From Pseudomonadota bacterium (GTDB lineage: Bacteria > Myxococcota_A > UBA796 > SXON01), in NCBI GenBank assembly GCA_030684355.1, contig JAUXTN010000137.1, positions 1-38,459 on the forward strand: DNA of 38,459 bases, written 5' to 3'. A model generated the notes under the pieces. The model saw only the letters and a list, made by a program, of their open reading frames with translations. It was not told the origin of the DNA and searched no databases. The translations under genes were made by a program, and so were the position numbers. Below are positions 16,308-23,157 of this stretch, piece after piece; within the stretch, counting starts at the first letter, position 1; the number at the start of each line of letters is the position of its first letter.

Positions 16308-16333
16308 GCCCGCGCGCTGCAGCGCGAGCGCCG

Positions 16334-16350
16334 GCCGTCGGTTAGACGGC
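16334..16350 (+). promoter_or_regulatory. Small perfect hairpin directly before the DksA-like start
   Basis: GCCGTC (16334-16339) and GACGGC (16345-16350) pair across a 5-base loop, ending 3 bases before the ATG at 16354 and overlapping the likely ribosome binding site. A 14-base perfect palindrome (16313-16326, CGCGCTGCAGCGCG) sits just upstream, after the LTD gene stop. They may end the upstream message or modulate translation; neither is shown by sequence alone. Confidence 0.3.
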
Positions 16351-16353
16351 GGA

Positions 16354-16749
16354 ATGACACCCGACCAGATCGCCCGTGTCCGCCGTCGACTCGAGGAGCT
16401 GCGCGCCGAAGTGGAGGGCGCAGGCAACATTGCTGTCCGCGCCGAAGACATCGGCCCGGTCCCGAGCGCGGCAGACGAAGACGAGGCGCCTTTCCGCGAG
16501 ATGGACCAGTCCATCGCGAGCAGCCGCAACCGCGTGCGCGCCGATCAACTCCTGCGCATCGCCGTCGCCGAGCGGCGCCTCGAGGAGGATCCCGACAGCT
16601 TCGGCCTCTGCGAGAAGTGCGAAGAGCCCATCCCGCCCCGGCGGTTGGAGCTCCTCCCCTTCGTGCGGAAGTGCGTGGACTGCCAGAGCGCCGCCGAGGT
16701 GCGCTCCAGCAAGCCCGTCCGCAAGAAGGTCACGGACTACCAGGAGTAG
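16354..16749 (+). CDS. DksA/TraR-type C4 zinc-finger protein
   Basis: A 131-residue protein ending in the C4 zinc finger of the DksA/TraR family: CEKC (C86, C89) and CVDC (C107, C110), with the characteristic SFGLCEKCEEPIPPRRLELL. A helical N-terminal part (about residues 3-22, then 50-80) would form the coiled coil that enters the RNA polymerase secondary channel in DksA. The acidic DxxDA tip motif of true DksA is not plainly present (ADEDEA is the nearest match), so it may be a DksA-like protein with a different effect on polymerase. It precedes the converging stress-type cluster (PRC-barrel, small membrane protein, CsbD) with 2 bases between stops. Confidence 0.85.
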   Translation: MTPDQIARVRRRLEELRAEVEGAGNIAVRAEDIGPVPSAADEDEAPFREMDQSIASSRNRVRADQLLRIAVAERRLEEDPDSFGLCEKCEEPIPPRRLELLPFVRKCVDCQSAAEVRSSKPVRKKVTDYQE

Positions 16750-16751
16750 GG

Positions 16752-17378
16752 CTAGACCGGCTCCTTCTTGCGCGGCGCGCCCGGAGGCGCCGCCTCCACG
16801 CCCGCCGATTCGGCGTTCGCGGGGATGACCACCTCGTCGACGTCCTCCTCGAGGATGATCGAGCCGTCTGGCCCGGCCGCGAGGGAGACCGTGCTCCGCT
16901 GGATCACGATGAAGCCCGCTTCCTCGTACTGCGAGTCGAACGCGTTCGCGTTCGGCACGTTCGCCTGGGCGTTCGGCACGTTCGCCTGGACGCTCGGCTG
17001 GCCCGCCCCGAGCAGGACCTGCTCGCTCCCGGCGCTCAGGCTGTCCGGCCGGTAATCGGGGAGCGTATACGCGTTCGCGACGGTCACGTCGTCGAGGTAC
17101 ACGCGGTCCAGGGAGTCGTCGAGGCGGGCCTTCCGGACCGGGATGAGCACCTGCCGATCCCCGTTCACGTTCGGGAGGGTGCGATCCAGCTTGACGATCA
17201 TGTAGCGGGCCTTCATGGCGTCCGTGTCCACGACGAGATCGCGGACCTCGCCGAGGCGCAGGCTGTCGGCCCCGTAGAGCTCCCACCCGCGGAGATCCGG
17301 GTGCCCGTTCGCCACCCGGAAGCCGTCGAGCTCCCCGAGCGGCGCCAGGCGCGGCAACTGCTGAGCGTTGATATTCAT
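16752..17378 (-). CDS. PRC-barrel domain protein
   Basis: A 208-residue protein with two PRC-barrel-like stretches. The first (about residues 27-85) holds DLRGWELYGADSLRLGEV, DLVVDTDAMKARYMIVKL and QVLIPVRKARLDDSLDRVYL. A second, weaker strand set ends with QYEEAGFIVIQRSTVSLAAG. PRC barrels are small all-beta modules found in RimM, photosynthetic reaction centre H subunits and many stress-linked proteins. A linker carries a perfect 7-residue duplication (QANVPNA twice). No membrane segment is seen. It lies 32 bases downstream of a small membrane protein gene on the same strand, forming a likely two-gene unit, and 2 bases from the stop of the converging DksA-like gene. Confidence 0.82.
   Translation of the reverse strand: MNINAQQLPRLAPLGELDGFRVANGHPDLRGWELYGADSLRLGEVRDLVVDTDAMKARYMIVKLDRTLPNVNGDRQVLIPVRKARLDDSLDRVYLDDVTVANAYTLPDYRPDSLSAGSEQVLLGAGQPSVQANVPNAQANVPNANAFDSQYEEAGFIVIQRSTVSLAAGPDGSIILEEDVDEVVIPANAESAGVEAAPPGAPRKKEPV
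16948..16989 (-). repeat. Perfect 21-base tandem duplication inside the PRC-barrel gene
   Basis: The unit at 16948-16968 is repeated exactly at 16969-16989 and keeps frame, encoding QANVPNA twice in a linker. Identity at all 21 positions suggests a recent duplication or a length-variable site. Confidence 0.85.
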
Positions 17379-17410
17379 GGTCTGATCCCTCGCAAGGTCC
17401 GCGTGTGCGG

Positions 17411-17677
17411 CTACGTGGAAGCCTCGTCGGCCTCCGTTAGCGCCTCGGATGCGACGGGGAGCGCCTCCGCGAGCGCCTCCTCGTCCCGTTGGGAGGGGAA
17501 CAGCTCGTTTGGGTGCTGGGCGACCGGCATCGAGCGCGTGTCACGCCGGCCCTGCACGTCGGGGATGCGGTTGTTGCGCCACAGGAGCCACCCGACGACC
17601 AGCACCAGGATGGCCAGGCCGATGAGCCAGGGAAGGATGTTCGCCTTCGGCCGTTGTTCGATGTCGATGTTCGCCAT
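17411..17677 (-). CDS. Small single-pass membrane protein, function unknown
   Basis: An 88-residue protein with one strong membrane helix (ANILPWLIGLAILVLVVGWL, about residues 11-30) followed by WRNNR and an acidic, Ala/Glu-rich C-terminal tail. The N-terminus is short and polar. Positive residues after the helix suggest the tail is cytoplasmic. No family is recognised. The ATG at 17677 has GGAGG 8 bases upstream and is preferred to the in-frame ATG at 17692, which contains that ribosome binding site in its own codons. It lies immediately upstream of the PRC-barrel gene (32 bases), so the pair is probably co-transcribed and may form a membrane-associated unit. Confidence 0.7.
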   Translation of the reverse strand: MANIDIEQRPKANILPWLIGLAILVLVVGWLLWRNNRIPDVQGRRDTRSMPVAQHPNELFPSQRDEEALAEALPVASEALTEADEAST

Positions 17678-17811
17678 GATGTCCGCCTCCATGGATCGGG
17701 CAGGACCACGTCGGCGCCCCTCCCCGGGCGACGATCTAGGCACCGCTGGGAGCGGGTTCAGGGGGCGACGGGGCATCCCGTCGAGGTTGGCAACATTGTG
17801 ACAGTGGTGGA

Positions 17812-17836
17812 GGGCCCTGTCAGGCCGACAGGGCCC
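17812..17836 (-). terminator. Strong hairpin after csbD-like gene
   Basis: GGGCCCTGTC (17812-17821) and GACAGGGCCC (17827-17836) form a perfect 10-base stem with a 5-base loop, starting 8 bases after the csbD-like stop on the minus strand. Position and stability fit a transcription end or mRNA 3' stabiliser, although no T-run follows. Confidence 0.55.
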
Positions 17837-17844
17837 CCTCGGGC

Positions 17845-18144
17845 TCAGCCCTTGTCGCCCTTGCGCGGCGTGCCGGGGGTGGTGTTGCCCGCCCCACGGT
17901 TGCCGCCGGAGGTGCCGCCGGAGGTGGGGCTGGCGGTCTTCGCCATGTCCATCTTCGCGGCGAAGTCGGTGAGCTTCTGCTCGGCGATGTCGCGCGAGTA
18001 CCCGTAGCGCTCCTGGAGCTTGCCCAGGAACTGGTCGCGGCGGCCGTCGATCTTCTCGAGGTCGTCGTCGGTCAGCTTGGCGAAGGTCTCGCGGACGGAG
18101 GTCTTGTATTGCTTCCAATTGGTCTGGATACGGTCCCAATTCAT
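17845..18144 (-). CDS. CsbD family stress-response protein
   Basis: A 99-residue protein whose first two thirds match the CsbD/UPF0337 family: MNWDRIQTNWKQYKTSVRE, then KLTDDDLEKIDGRRDQFLG and KLQERYGYSRDIAEQKL. Members are small, hydrophilic, abundant proteins induced by general stress or osmotic shock; their molecular role is unsettled. The C-terminus is a Gly/Ser/Thr/Pro-rich disordered tail (about residues 70-99), longer than in minimal CsbD proteins. AGGAG lies 8 bases before the ATG. It has its own candidate promoter in an AT-richer spacer and a strong hairpin after its stop, so it is probably a single-gene transcript, highly expressed under stress. Confidence 0.9.
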   Translation of the reverse strand: MNWDRIQTNWKQYKTSVRETFAKLTDDDLEKIDGRRDQFLGKLQERYGYSRDIAEQKLTDFAAKMDMAKTASPTSGGTSGGNRGAGNTTPGTPRKGDKG

Positions 18145-18195
18145 GTGCAGCTCCTGGTTGTGGGGGAAAGCCAGCCGGTTCAGCTTGGCCCGGTA

Positions 18196-18223
18196 CTTTT
18201 ATGTTCTGGACCTCGTGAGTCAA
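18196..18223 (-). promoter_or_regulatory. Candidate promoter for the csbD-like gene
   Basis: On the minus strand TTGACT (18223-18218) and TAAAAG (18201-18196) are separated by 16 bases, about 50 bases before the start codon. The spacer between this gene and truC (18145-18367) is visibly more AT-rich than the rest of the window. The -35 is good and the -10 moderate; the sigma factor is not assigned. Confidence 0.4.
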
Positions 18224-18367
18224 TCGCCGCCTTCCAAGTCTATTTTTTGCGTACAAGGTTGATTGTTGCGGTTTCCGGACTATCGCTCCGGCCACGGCGC
18301 ACCCCGTCGCAGGTGGTGGACGAACGCCGGGCGCATCGCTACCATGCGCCCCCCCGAGGGTGTGTCG

Positions 18368-19225
18368 ATGGATCCGTCTCGCTTTCCCCGTCGCCGTCGC
18401 CACGGCCCGCCGCTCCACGTGCTCGCCCAGTCCGAGCACTGGATCGTGGTCGCGAAGCCGCCCTCCCTGCTCGTGCACCGCTCGGAGCTCATGCCCGGCG
18501 CCGAGGCCGCCCTCCAGGTCGTCCGCGACCAGGTCGGCCGCCGCGTCTACCCCATCCACCGCCTCGATCGGCCCGCCTCGGGCTGCCTCCTCTTCGCCAC
18601 CACGCAGGAGTGGGCCGGCCCCCTCTCCGCCGCCATGGCCTCGCCGGACGCGCAGAAGACCTACCTCGCCTTCGTCCGCGGGTACTTCAAGGAGGAGGGC
18701 CCCGTCACCATCGACCGCCCGATGAAGGACGACAACGGCATCCTGCGCGAGGCGTCCTCCACCGTCTGGTGCCTCGGCCGCAGCCACGAGCCGCGCTGCT
18801 CCCTGCTCCGCGTCCAGCCCCGCACCGGCCGCTACCACCAGGTCCGCCGCCACGTGCGCGACCTGATGCACCCCATCATCGGCGACACCGACCACGGCGA
18901 CAGCAAGGTCAACCGCTGGTGGCGCGACAACGGCGGCACCACCCGCCTCGGCCTCCACTGCGCGTCGCTGTCCATCCCCCTCCCCGACGGCACCCGCCTC
19001 GAGGCCCAGAGCCCCCTCTTCGAGGACCACTTCCAGGTCTGGTCCGCCCAGCCCTGGTGGCCCGACGCCCTCGCCGCCTACCCCGCCCTCGCCCTCCCCC
19101 CCCTCCCGATGCGCGACGCCCCCCCGCCGCCCATCGAGGGCGAACAACCCATCGGTGACGACGACGGTGCGCCCGACGACCCCGAAGACGACGACGTCGT
19201 GGACCGGGGGTTGCCGGAGGATTGA
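18368..19225 (+). CDS. truC: RluA-family pseudouridine synthase, TruC-like
   Basis: A 285-residue protein with the RluA/TruC catalytic motif YPIHRLDRPASGCLLFA; D67 is the catalytic aspartate. Other family segments are VVAKPPSLLVHRS near the start, KTYLAFVRGYF, LRVQPRTGRYHQVRRHVRDL and HPIIGDTDHGD. The absence of an S4 domain and the HRLDRPxSG form point to TruC, which makes pseudouridine 65 in tRNA, rather than RluC or RluD. The start at 18368 has GAGGG 7 bases upstream; in-frame starts at 18344 and earlier are less well placed. The C-terminus carries a low-complexity Pro-rich and then very acidic extension (DDDGAPDDPEDDD), unusual for the family. The gene is divergent from csbD. Confidence 0.85.
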   Translation: MDPSRFPRRRRHGPPLHVLAQSEHWIVVAKPPSLLVHRSELMPGAEAALQVVRDQVGRRVYPIHRLDRPASGCLLFATTQEWAGPLSAAMASPDAQKTYLAFVRGYFKEEGPVTIDRPMKDDNGILREASSTVWCLGRSHEPRCSLLRVQPRTGRYHQVRRHVRDLMHPIIGDTDHGDSKVNRWWRDNGGTTRLGLHCASLSIPLPDGTRLEAQSPLFEDHFQVWSAQPWWPDALAAYPALALPPLPMRDAPPPPIEGEQPIGDDDGAPDDPEDDDVVDRGLPED

Positions 19226-19468
19226 GGGCGCTGGGGCTCGCGCCGTGCAGCCGGGTCCGCTGGTGGGGCCCCCTGGGTGCATCGCCGAAGGCAGCCCCAA
19301 AGGACGCCCCCCACGGGGCGTACGACGGGCTGGCAGGCCACGGGTGTTGCGTTGAGCGAACGGCGCCGGGGCCCCGGGCGGACCGCCCTGGGGCCGTCTG
19401 GGGTCAAGCGCCGTGGTTCGCGGCGCCGGCCCCTTCGACGCCCCAGCGACCGAGCTAAGAGCCGACCC

Positions 19469-20341
19469 ATGCGCGACGTCCTCGACGAGCTGCTCACCCT
19501 CCTCCGCCTCGAACGCATTGAAGACCGGATCTTCCGCGGCCAGAGCCAGGATCTCGGCTGGGGCGCGGTGTTCGGCGGCCAGGTCCTCGGCCAGGCGCTC
19601 TCCGCCGCGGCGCAGACCGTGCCCGCCGAGCGCCCCGTCCACTCGCTCCACGCCTACTTCCTTCGCCAGGGCGACGCCCGGCGCCCCATCGTCTACGAGG
19701 TCGATCCCATCCGCGACGGCGCGAGCTTCACGACCCGCCGCGTCGTGGCTGTGCAGGGCGGCCACGCGATCTTCAGCCTCGCTGCTTCCTTCCAGGTAGA
19801 GGAGGAGGGCCTCGAGCACGGCACCTCCATGCCCGACGTGCCCGGCCCGGAGACCCTCCTCTCCGAGCTCGACCTCGCGCGCCGCCACGAGGGCAACATC
19901 CCCGAGCCGCTCCGCCGCATGGCCGTGGCCGACCGCCCCATCGAGATCCGCCCGGTCCAACGTCACAACCTGCTCGATCCCCGGCCGGCACCCGCGCGCC
20001 GTCAGCTCTGGTACCGCGCCACCGGCAAGCTCCCCGACGACCCCGCGGTCCATCGCTACCTGCTCGCCTACGCGTCGGACTTCAACTTCCTCGTCACGGC
20101 GATGCTCCCGCACGGCGTGAGTTGGCTGACCCCCGGCCTGCAGGTCGCGAGCCTCGATCACGCGATGTGGTTCCACCGTCCCTTCCGCATGGACGATTGG
20201 CTGCTCTACGACGTGGAAAGCCCATCGGCGGGCGGGTCGCGCGGCCTGGTGTTCGGTCGGTTCTACACGCGCGACGGCACGCTGGTCGCCTCCGTCACGC
20301 AGGAAGGGCTGATGCGGGATCGACGGTCCAAGGCGGAGTAG
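19469..20341 (+). CDS. tesB: Acyl-CoA thioesterase II (TesB-like)
   Basis: A 290-residue double-hotdog thioesterase, the usual length for TesB. It shows GQSQDLGWGAVFGGQVLGQA in the first hotdog, the VHSLHAYFLRQGD signature, RRVVAVQGGHAIFSLAASFQ, and in the second half ASLDHAMWFHRPFRMDDW (D230 is the likely catalytic Asp) and ASVTQEGLMR with the conserved Gln. TesB hydrolyses a broad range of medium- and long-chain acyl-CoAs in the cytoplasm. The start at 19469 (MRDVLDELL) is where TesB proteins begin; the upstream 243-base spacer after truC holds no convincing gene, although its frame is partly open. No operon partner is evident. Confidence 0.9.
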   Translation: MRDVLDELLTLLRLERIEDRIFRGQSQDLGWGAVFGGQVLGQALSAAAQTVPAERPVHSLHAYFLRQGDARRPIVYEVDPIRDGASFTTRRVVAVQGGHAIFSLAASFQVEEEGLEHGTSMPDVPGPETLLSELDLARRHEGNIPEPLRRMAVADRPIEIRPVQRHNLLDPRPAPARRQLWYRATGKLPDDPAVHRYLLAYASDFNFLVTAMLPHGVSWLTPGLQVASLDHAMWFHRPFRMDDWLLYDVESPSAGGSRGLVFGRFYTRDGTLVASVTQEGLMRDRRSKAE

Positions 20342-20445
20342 GGGCTCGAACCCCGCCGGGGCGCGGTGCCCGGCGGGATCGACAGCGACGTGGCGAAGCA
20401 CGGAGAAGCCCCCGCCGCCGCGCCCCATGGACCCCCGCGCCGCCG

Positions 20446-21099
20446 TCAGCCCGCGCGCCACCCGCGCAACCAGCCTGCCACCGCCTCGACCAGCTCGGTG
20501 CGGAAGTCCACGCGCAGCCACGCCCGCGCCGGGTCCGCGAGCGCCGCGGCGACCGCGGGCGGGGGCGTCGACATCGGGCCGAGGCCCACGATGAGCGCGT
20601 GGGTGCGCAGCAGGAGCCGCGCGACGTCCCCCTCCCCCAGGCCCGGGAGGGAGGGGCCGATCGCGGCGTCGGCGCGCAGGAGGTGCTCGCCGAGGCGCGT
20701 CTTGAAGGCGCAGGCGGTCTCCACGTCGAGGTTCGCCTCGATCACCACGTGCAGGAGCCCCAGGAGCCGCAGCATCCGCGGGCGCTCGAGCAGCGTGTCG
20801 GCGAGCGCCTCCGCGAACCCGAGATGGGCCGCACCGGCGGGGAGCGCCGCGGCGCGCGCGGCGAGCGTGTCGAACCACCCGGAGAGGTCCCCGGTCAGGA
20901 CCTCCAGGAACAGCGCCTCCTTGGATGGGAAGTACAGGTAGCTCGTCCCCTTCGCCAGCCCGGCGCGCCGGGACACCTCCGCCATCGTCACGTCCGCGTA
21001 GGGGGTGCCGACGTCCAGCGCGGCGCGCGCGGCGTCGCACAGCTGCCGCCGCCGATCCTCCTTGGCCTCCGGGGCACGCGCCCGGCGCTGCTCGCTCAC
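20446..21099 (-). CDS. TetR family transcriptional repressor
   Basis: A 217-residue protein with a TetR N-terminal DNA-binding domain: RRRQLCDAARAALDVG, VTMAEVSRRAGLAKGTSYLY and FPSKEALFLEVL (about residues 16-62). A helical ligand-binding and dimerisation region follows. The start is a GTG at 21099 whose GTGA overlaps the stop of the SDR gene by 4 bases, so SDR and repressor form one translationally coupled unit. Such pairs are usually autoregulated, with the SDR handling the inducer or a related lipid. Two matching palindromes in the promoter region of the SDR gene are the likely operators. The frame open upstream lies within the SDR gene. Confidence 0.88.
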   Translation of the reverse strand: MSEQRRARAPEAKEDRRRQLCDAARAALDVGTPYADVTMAEVSRRAGLAKGTSYLYFPSKEALFLEVLTGDLSGWFDTLAARAAALPAGAAHLGFAEALADTLLERPRMLRLLGLLHVVIEANLDVETACAFKTRLGEHLLRADAAIGPSLPGLGEGDVARLLLRTHALIVGLGPMSTPPPAVAAALADPARAWLRVDFRTELVEAVAGWLRGWRAG

Positions 21100-21965
21100 T
21101 TCGCCAGGCCCAGGGGGGCCACGCCCGGCTGCGGGAAGCTGGCGCGCAAGAAGGCGTCCCACGCCCAGTCGGGCATCATCCGCCGCTGCGTCATGAGCAG
21201 CGTGGCCGAGCCGCTGACCGTGTAGCGGGCCCTGGGCGATGCCACGGTGACAGCCTTCGCCACGACCCGCGCCACGTCCTCCGGCGTGCCGGAGATCGCC
21301 GCGAGGGGACCCTTCTCGTAGGCGTCCACGGTGGACTTCGCCACGGCGTCGGAGAACCCGCCGTAGGGCCCGCCCGTCGTGGCGGGGGCGATGTGGTGCC
21401 CCACGGCGTCCGCGAAGCCGGTACGGATGAGGCCGGGCTGCACGAGCACGACGTCCACGCCGAAGGCCTTCACCTCGAAGCGGAGGGCGTCCGAGATGGC
21501 CTCCACCGCGTACTTCGACGCGTGGTAGGCCCCGCCGCCGGGGAACGTGAGCGTGCCGCCCATCGAGCCGATGTTCACGATCTTGCCCCACCCCTGCGCC
21601 CGCATCCCGGGCAGCACCAGCTGGCACATCCGCACGAGCCCGAAGACGTTGGTGTCGAACTGGCGCTGCCACCGGTCGAGCGGGATCTCCTCGACGGCGC
21701 CGGACTGGCTGTAGCCCGCGTTGTTGACGAGGATCCCGACCGGTCCGGCCTCGGCGGCGATGCGGGCGATGGCGGCGACACGGCTCGCCTCGTCAGCCAC
21801 GTCGAGCGCGACGGTGCGGCACCCGGCCGCCGCGAGGTCGGCGAGCTGGGCCTCGCTCCGTGCGCTCGCGTAGACCGTGTAGCCGGCCTTCGCGAGGTGG
21901 ATGGCGGTGGACTTGCCGATGCCGGAGGCGGCGCCGGTGACGAGGACGACCTTGGGGGTGGACAC
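21096..21965 (-). CDS. Short-chain dehydrogenase/reductase (classical SDR)
   Basis: A 289-residue classical SDR. The nucleotide-binding TGAASGIG motif is at residues 10-17; NNAGYSQSG, the catalytic Ser in VNIGSMGG, and YHASK (Y147, K151) complete the active site. It should catalyse NAD(P)(H)-dependent oxidation or reduction of an alcohol or ketone in the cytoplasm. Absence of an Arg right after the first strand leaves the cofactor choice unclear. The start is a GTG at 21965 with GGAG about 7 bases upstream. The gene is co-transcribed with a TetR repressor whose start overlaps its stop, and has twin operator-like palindromes just upstream. Substrate unknown; lipid or steroid-like compounds are common for SDRs in this context. 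Confidence 0.9.
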   Translation of the reverse strand: MSTPKVVLVTGAASGIGKSTAIHLAKAGYTVYASARSEAQLADLAAAGCRTVALDVADEASRVAAIARIAAEAGPVGILVNNAGYSQSGAVEEIPLDRWQRQFDTNVFGLVRMCQLVLPGMRAQGWGKIVNIGSMGGTLTFPGGGAYHASKYAVEAISDALRFEVKAFGVDVVLVQPGLIRTGFADAVGHHIAPATTGGPYGGFSDAVAKSTVDAYEKGPLAAISGTPEDVARVVAKAVTVASPRARYTVSGSATLLMTQRRMMPDWAWDAFLRASFPQPGVAPLGLAK

Positions 21966-21977
21966 GAGGGGCTCCGA

Positions 21978-22012
21978 TGACTGGTGGTCATCTATTAGCT
22001 GACTGATGGTCA
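21978..22012 (-). promoter_or_regulatory. Two operator-like palindromes upstream of the SDR-TetR unit
   Basis: TGACTGGTGGTCA (21978-21990) and TGACTGATGGTCA (22000-22012) are two copies of TGAC-N5-GTCA differing at one base, centred 22 bases apart (two helical turns). The first extends to GATGAC-N5-GTCATC (21976-21992). On the minus strand a -10-like TAATAG lies between them. The position 12 bases before the SDR start codon fits repression by the TetR protein encoded in the same unit. Confidence 0.6.
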
Positions 22013-22113
22013 CCTGCCAAGACCGGCAAACGGTCGCGGCCCTGCTACCGCTCGTAGATCGAGGCGCCCTCCAGCCCTCCCACCGCGGCACGCCGCTTGC
22101 AAACGCCCGAACC

Positions 22114-22680
22114 ATGCGCCCCCACCGGTACCTGCTCGCCGCCCTCCTCGTCCTCCTCGCCCACGCCGGGTGGCTCGTCTCGGACGGCCTCGCCGACGAC
22201 CCGCGGCCCGCGGACGTGGCCGTCGTCCTCGGCACCACCGCCAACCCCGACGGGACGCTCTCCGAGCGGCTGGAGGCGCGCACGGCGGCCGCGCTCGTGC
22301 TCTACGAGGACCAGCTCGTCCGCCGCATCCTCGTGAGCGGCGCCACCGGCGCGGAGGGCGTGAACGAGGCCGACGCCATGGCCGACTGGCTCGTGGCGCA
22401 GGGCGTGCCGCGCCGGCACGTGCTCGTCGACCCCGAGGGCTGGAACACCTGGGAGACCGCCCTCCACACCCGCGCCCTGCTCGACGACGCGGGCCTCTCC
22501 ACGGTGGTGGCGGTCACCAGCTACTACCACCTGCCCCGCACGCGCATGGCGCTCACCCGCGCGGGCGTCGACGTGGTCGGGACGCGTCGCGCCGACCTGC
22601 TCTGGGAGCCACGCGAGGCGTGGTCGATCCTCCGCGAGGTCGCCGCGCTCTATGCCTACGCGCTCAGGGACCGCGCGTAG
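22114..22680 (+). CDS. DUF218 / SanA-YdcF-like membrane-anchored protein
   Basis: A 188-residue protein with an N-terminal membrane anchor (YLLAALLVLLAHAGWLV). It carries a DUF218 domain: ADVAVVLGTTANPDGTLSER, LEARTAAALVLYEDQLVRRI, LVSGATG, GVNEADAMADWLVAQGVP, EGWNTWETA and TSYYHLPRTRMALTRAG. It is closest to the SanA/vancomycin-exclusion branch, proteins linked to envelope integrity in enterobacteria; the biochemical function is not settled. The start at 22114 begins the anchor; there is no strong ribosome binding site. The gene is divergent from the SDR-TetR unit and its promoter region overlaps the operator-like palindromes, so it could share that control. Its TAG is immediately followed by the lapA-like stop on the other strand. 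Confidence 0.85.
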   Translation: MRPHRYLLAALLVLLAHAGWLVSDGLADDPRPADVAVVLGTTANPDGTLSERLEARTAAALVLYEDQLVRRILVSGATGAEGVNEADAMADWLVAQGVPRRHVLVDPEGWNTWETALHTRALLDDAGLSTVVAVTSYYHLPRTRMALTRAGVDVVGTRRADLLWEPREAWSILREVAALYAYALRDRA

Positions 22681-22977
22681 CTACGCGCCCGCCCAGGGAT
22701 CCTTGCCCCGCGCGGAGCCCATCGCGAGCTCCTGCTCGAGCTGACGGACCCGTCGGCCCAGGCGCAGCCCGCGGAGCCCCAGGAGCGCGCCGGCCACGGC
22801 CAACCCGGCCCCGAACGAGCTCCACATGAGCACCGAGACGCTCACCGGGGCCGCCAGCTTCCAGGCCGCGACCCACAGATCGAGCTGCAGCGGCGCCCGA
22901 AAGCTGCTGTTCTGCATCGTGAAGGCGGTCACTACGACAAGGAGCAGGACCCCGAGCGTCAGCCATACCCAGCGCAT
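22681..22977 (-). CDS. lapA: LapA domain (DUF1049) membrane protein
   Basis: A 98-residue protein with two membrane helices (WVWLTLGVLLLVVVTAF and VLMWSSFGAGLAVAGALLG). The LapA signature TMQNSSFRAPLQL lies between them, and a basic coiled-coil tail follows (LGRRVRQLEQELAMG). In E. coli LapA (YciS) works with LapB in controlling lipopolysaccharide synthesis through LpxC turnover; no lapB is visible here. The start at 22977 has GGAGG about 6 bases upstream. It follows rpsA on the same strand, as in other Proteobacteria where lapA lies near rpsA, but a strong hairpin separates the two. Its stop abuts the stop of the converging DUF218 gene with no base between. Confidence 0.8.
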   Translation of the reverse strand: MRWVWLTLGVLLLVVVTAFTMQNSSFRAPLQLDLWVAAWKLAAPVSVSVLMWSSFGAGLAVAGALLGLRGLRLGRRVRQLEQELAMGSARGKDPWAGA

Positions 22978-22998
22978 GTCGTCCTCCGAAAGCAGGAA

Positions 22999-23039
22999 CG
23001 GCCCGGGCACCGGGTTGGAATACAACCGGGACCGGGCCG
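22999..23039 (-). terminator. Hairpin between rpsA and lapA
   Basis: CGGCCCGG (22999-23006) pairs with CCGGGCCG (23032-23039), with an inner GGTTG/CAACC stem (23013-23017 with 23023-23027). On the minus strand it is followed by a T/C-rich stretch. It could end or attenuate rpsA transcription before lapA, whose ribosome binding site starts just after it. Confidence 0.45.
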
Positions 23040-23103
23040 CTCTTCAGTTACCACCCTCGGCCACTTGCGGCGACCGATGGGGCTTCATGGGCGTGTGGAT
23101 CGA

Positions 23104-23134
23104 GCCTCCCGCCGGCTTGCGCACGACGGGAGGC
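23104..23134 (-). terminator. Inverted repeat just after the rpsA stop
   Basis: GCCTCCCG (23104-23111) and CGGGAGGC (23127-23134) form an 8-base stem with a 15-base loop, about 24 bases after the rpsA stop on the minus strand. No T-run follows. It may stabilise the 3' end or act as a weak terminator together with the larger hairpin further on. Confidence 0.35.
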
Positions 23135-23157
23135 GTTCGACCGGTTCGCCCGCGGGC

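Noticed and set aside
19226..19468. Partly open frames in the truC-tesB spacer
   Set aside because: There is no ribosome binding site, no recognisable motif and only an Arg/Gly/Pro-rich translation. I treat it as non-coding.
17411..21040. 1209-residue open frame on the minus strand
   Set aside because: It spans truC, tesB and the TetR gene. Only its last 88 codons, after a good ribosome binding site at the ATG of 17677, look real, and these are annotated separately.
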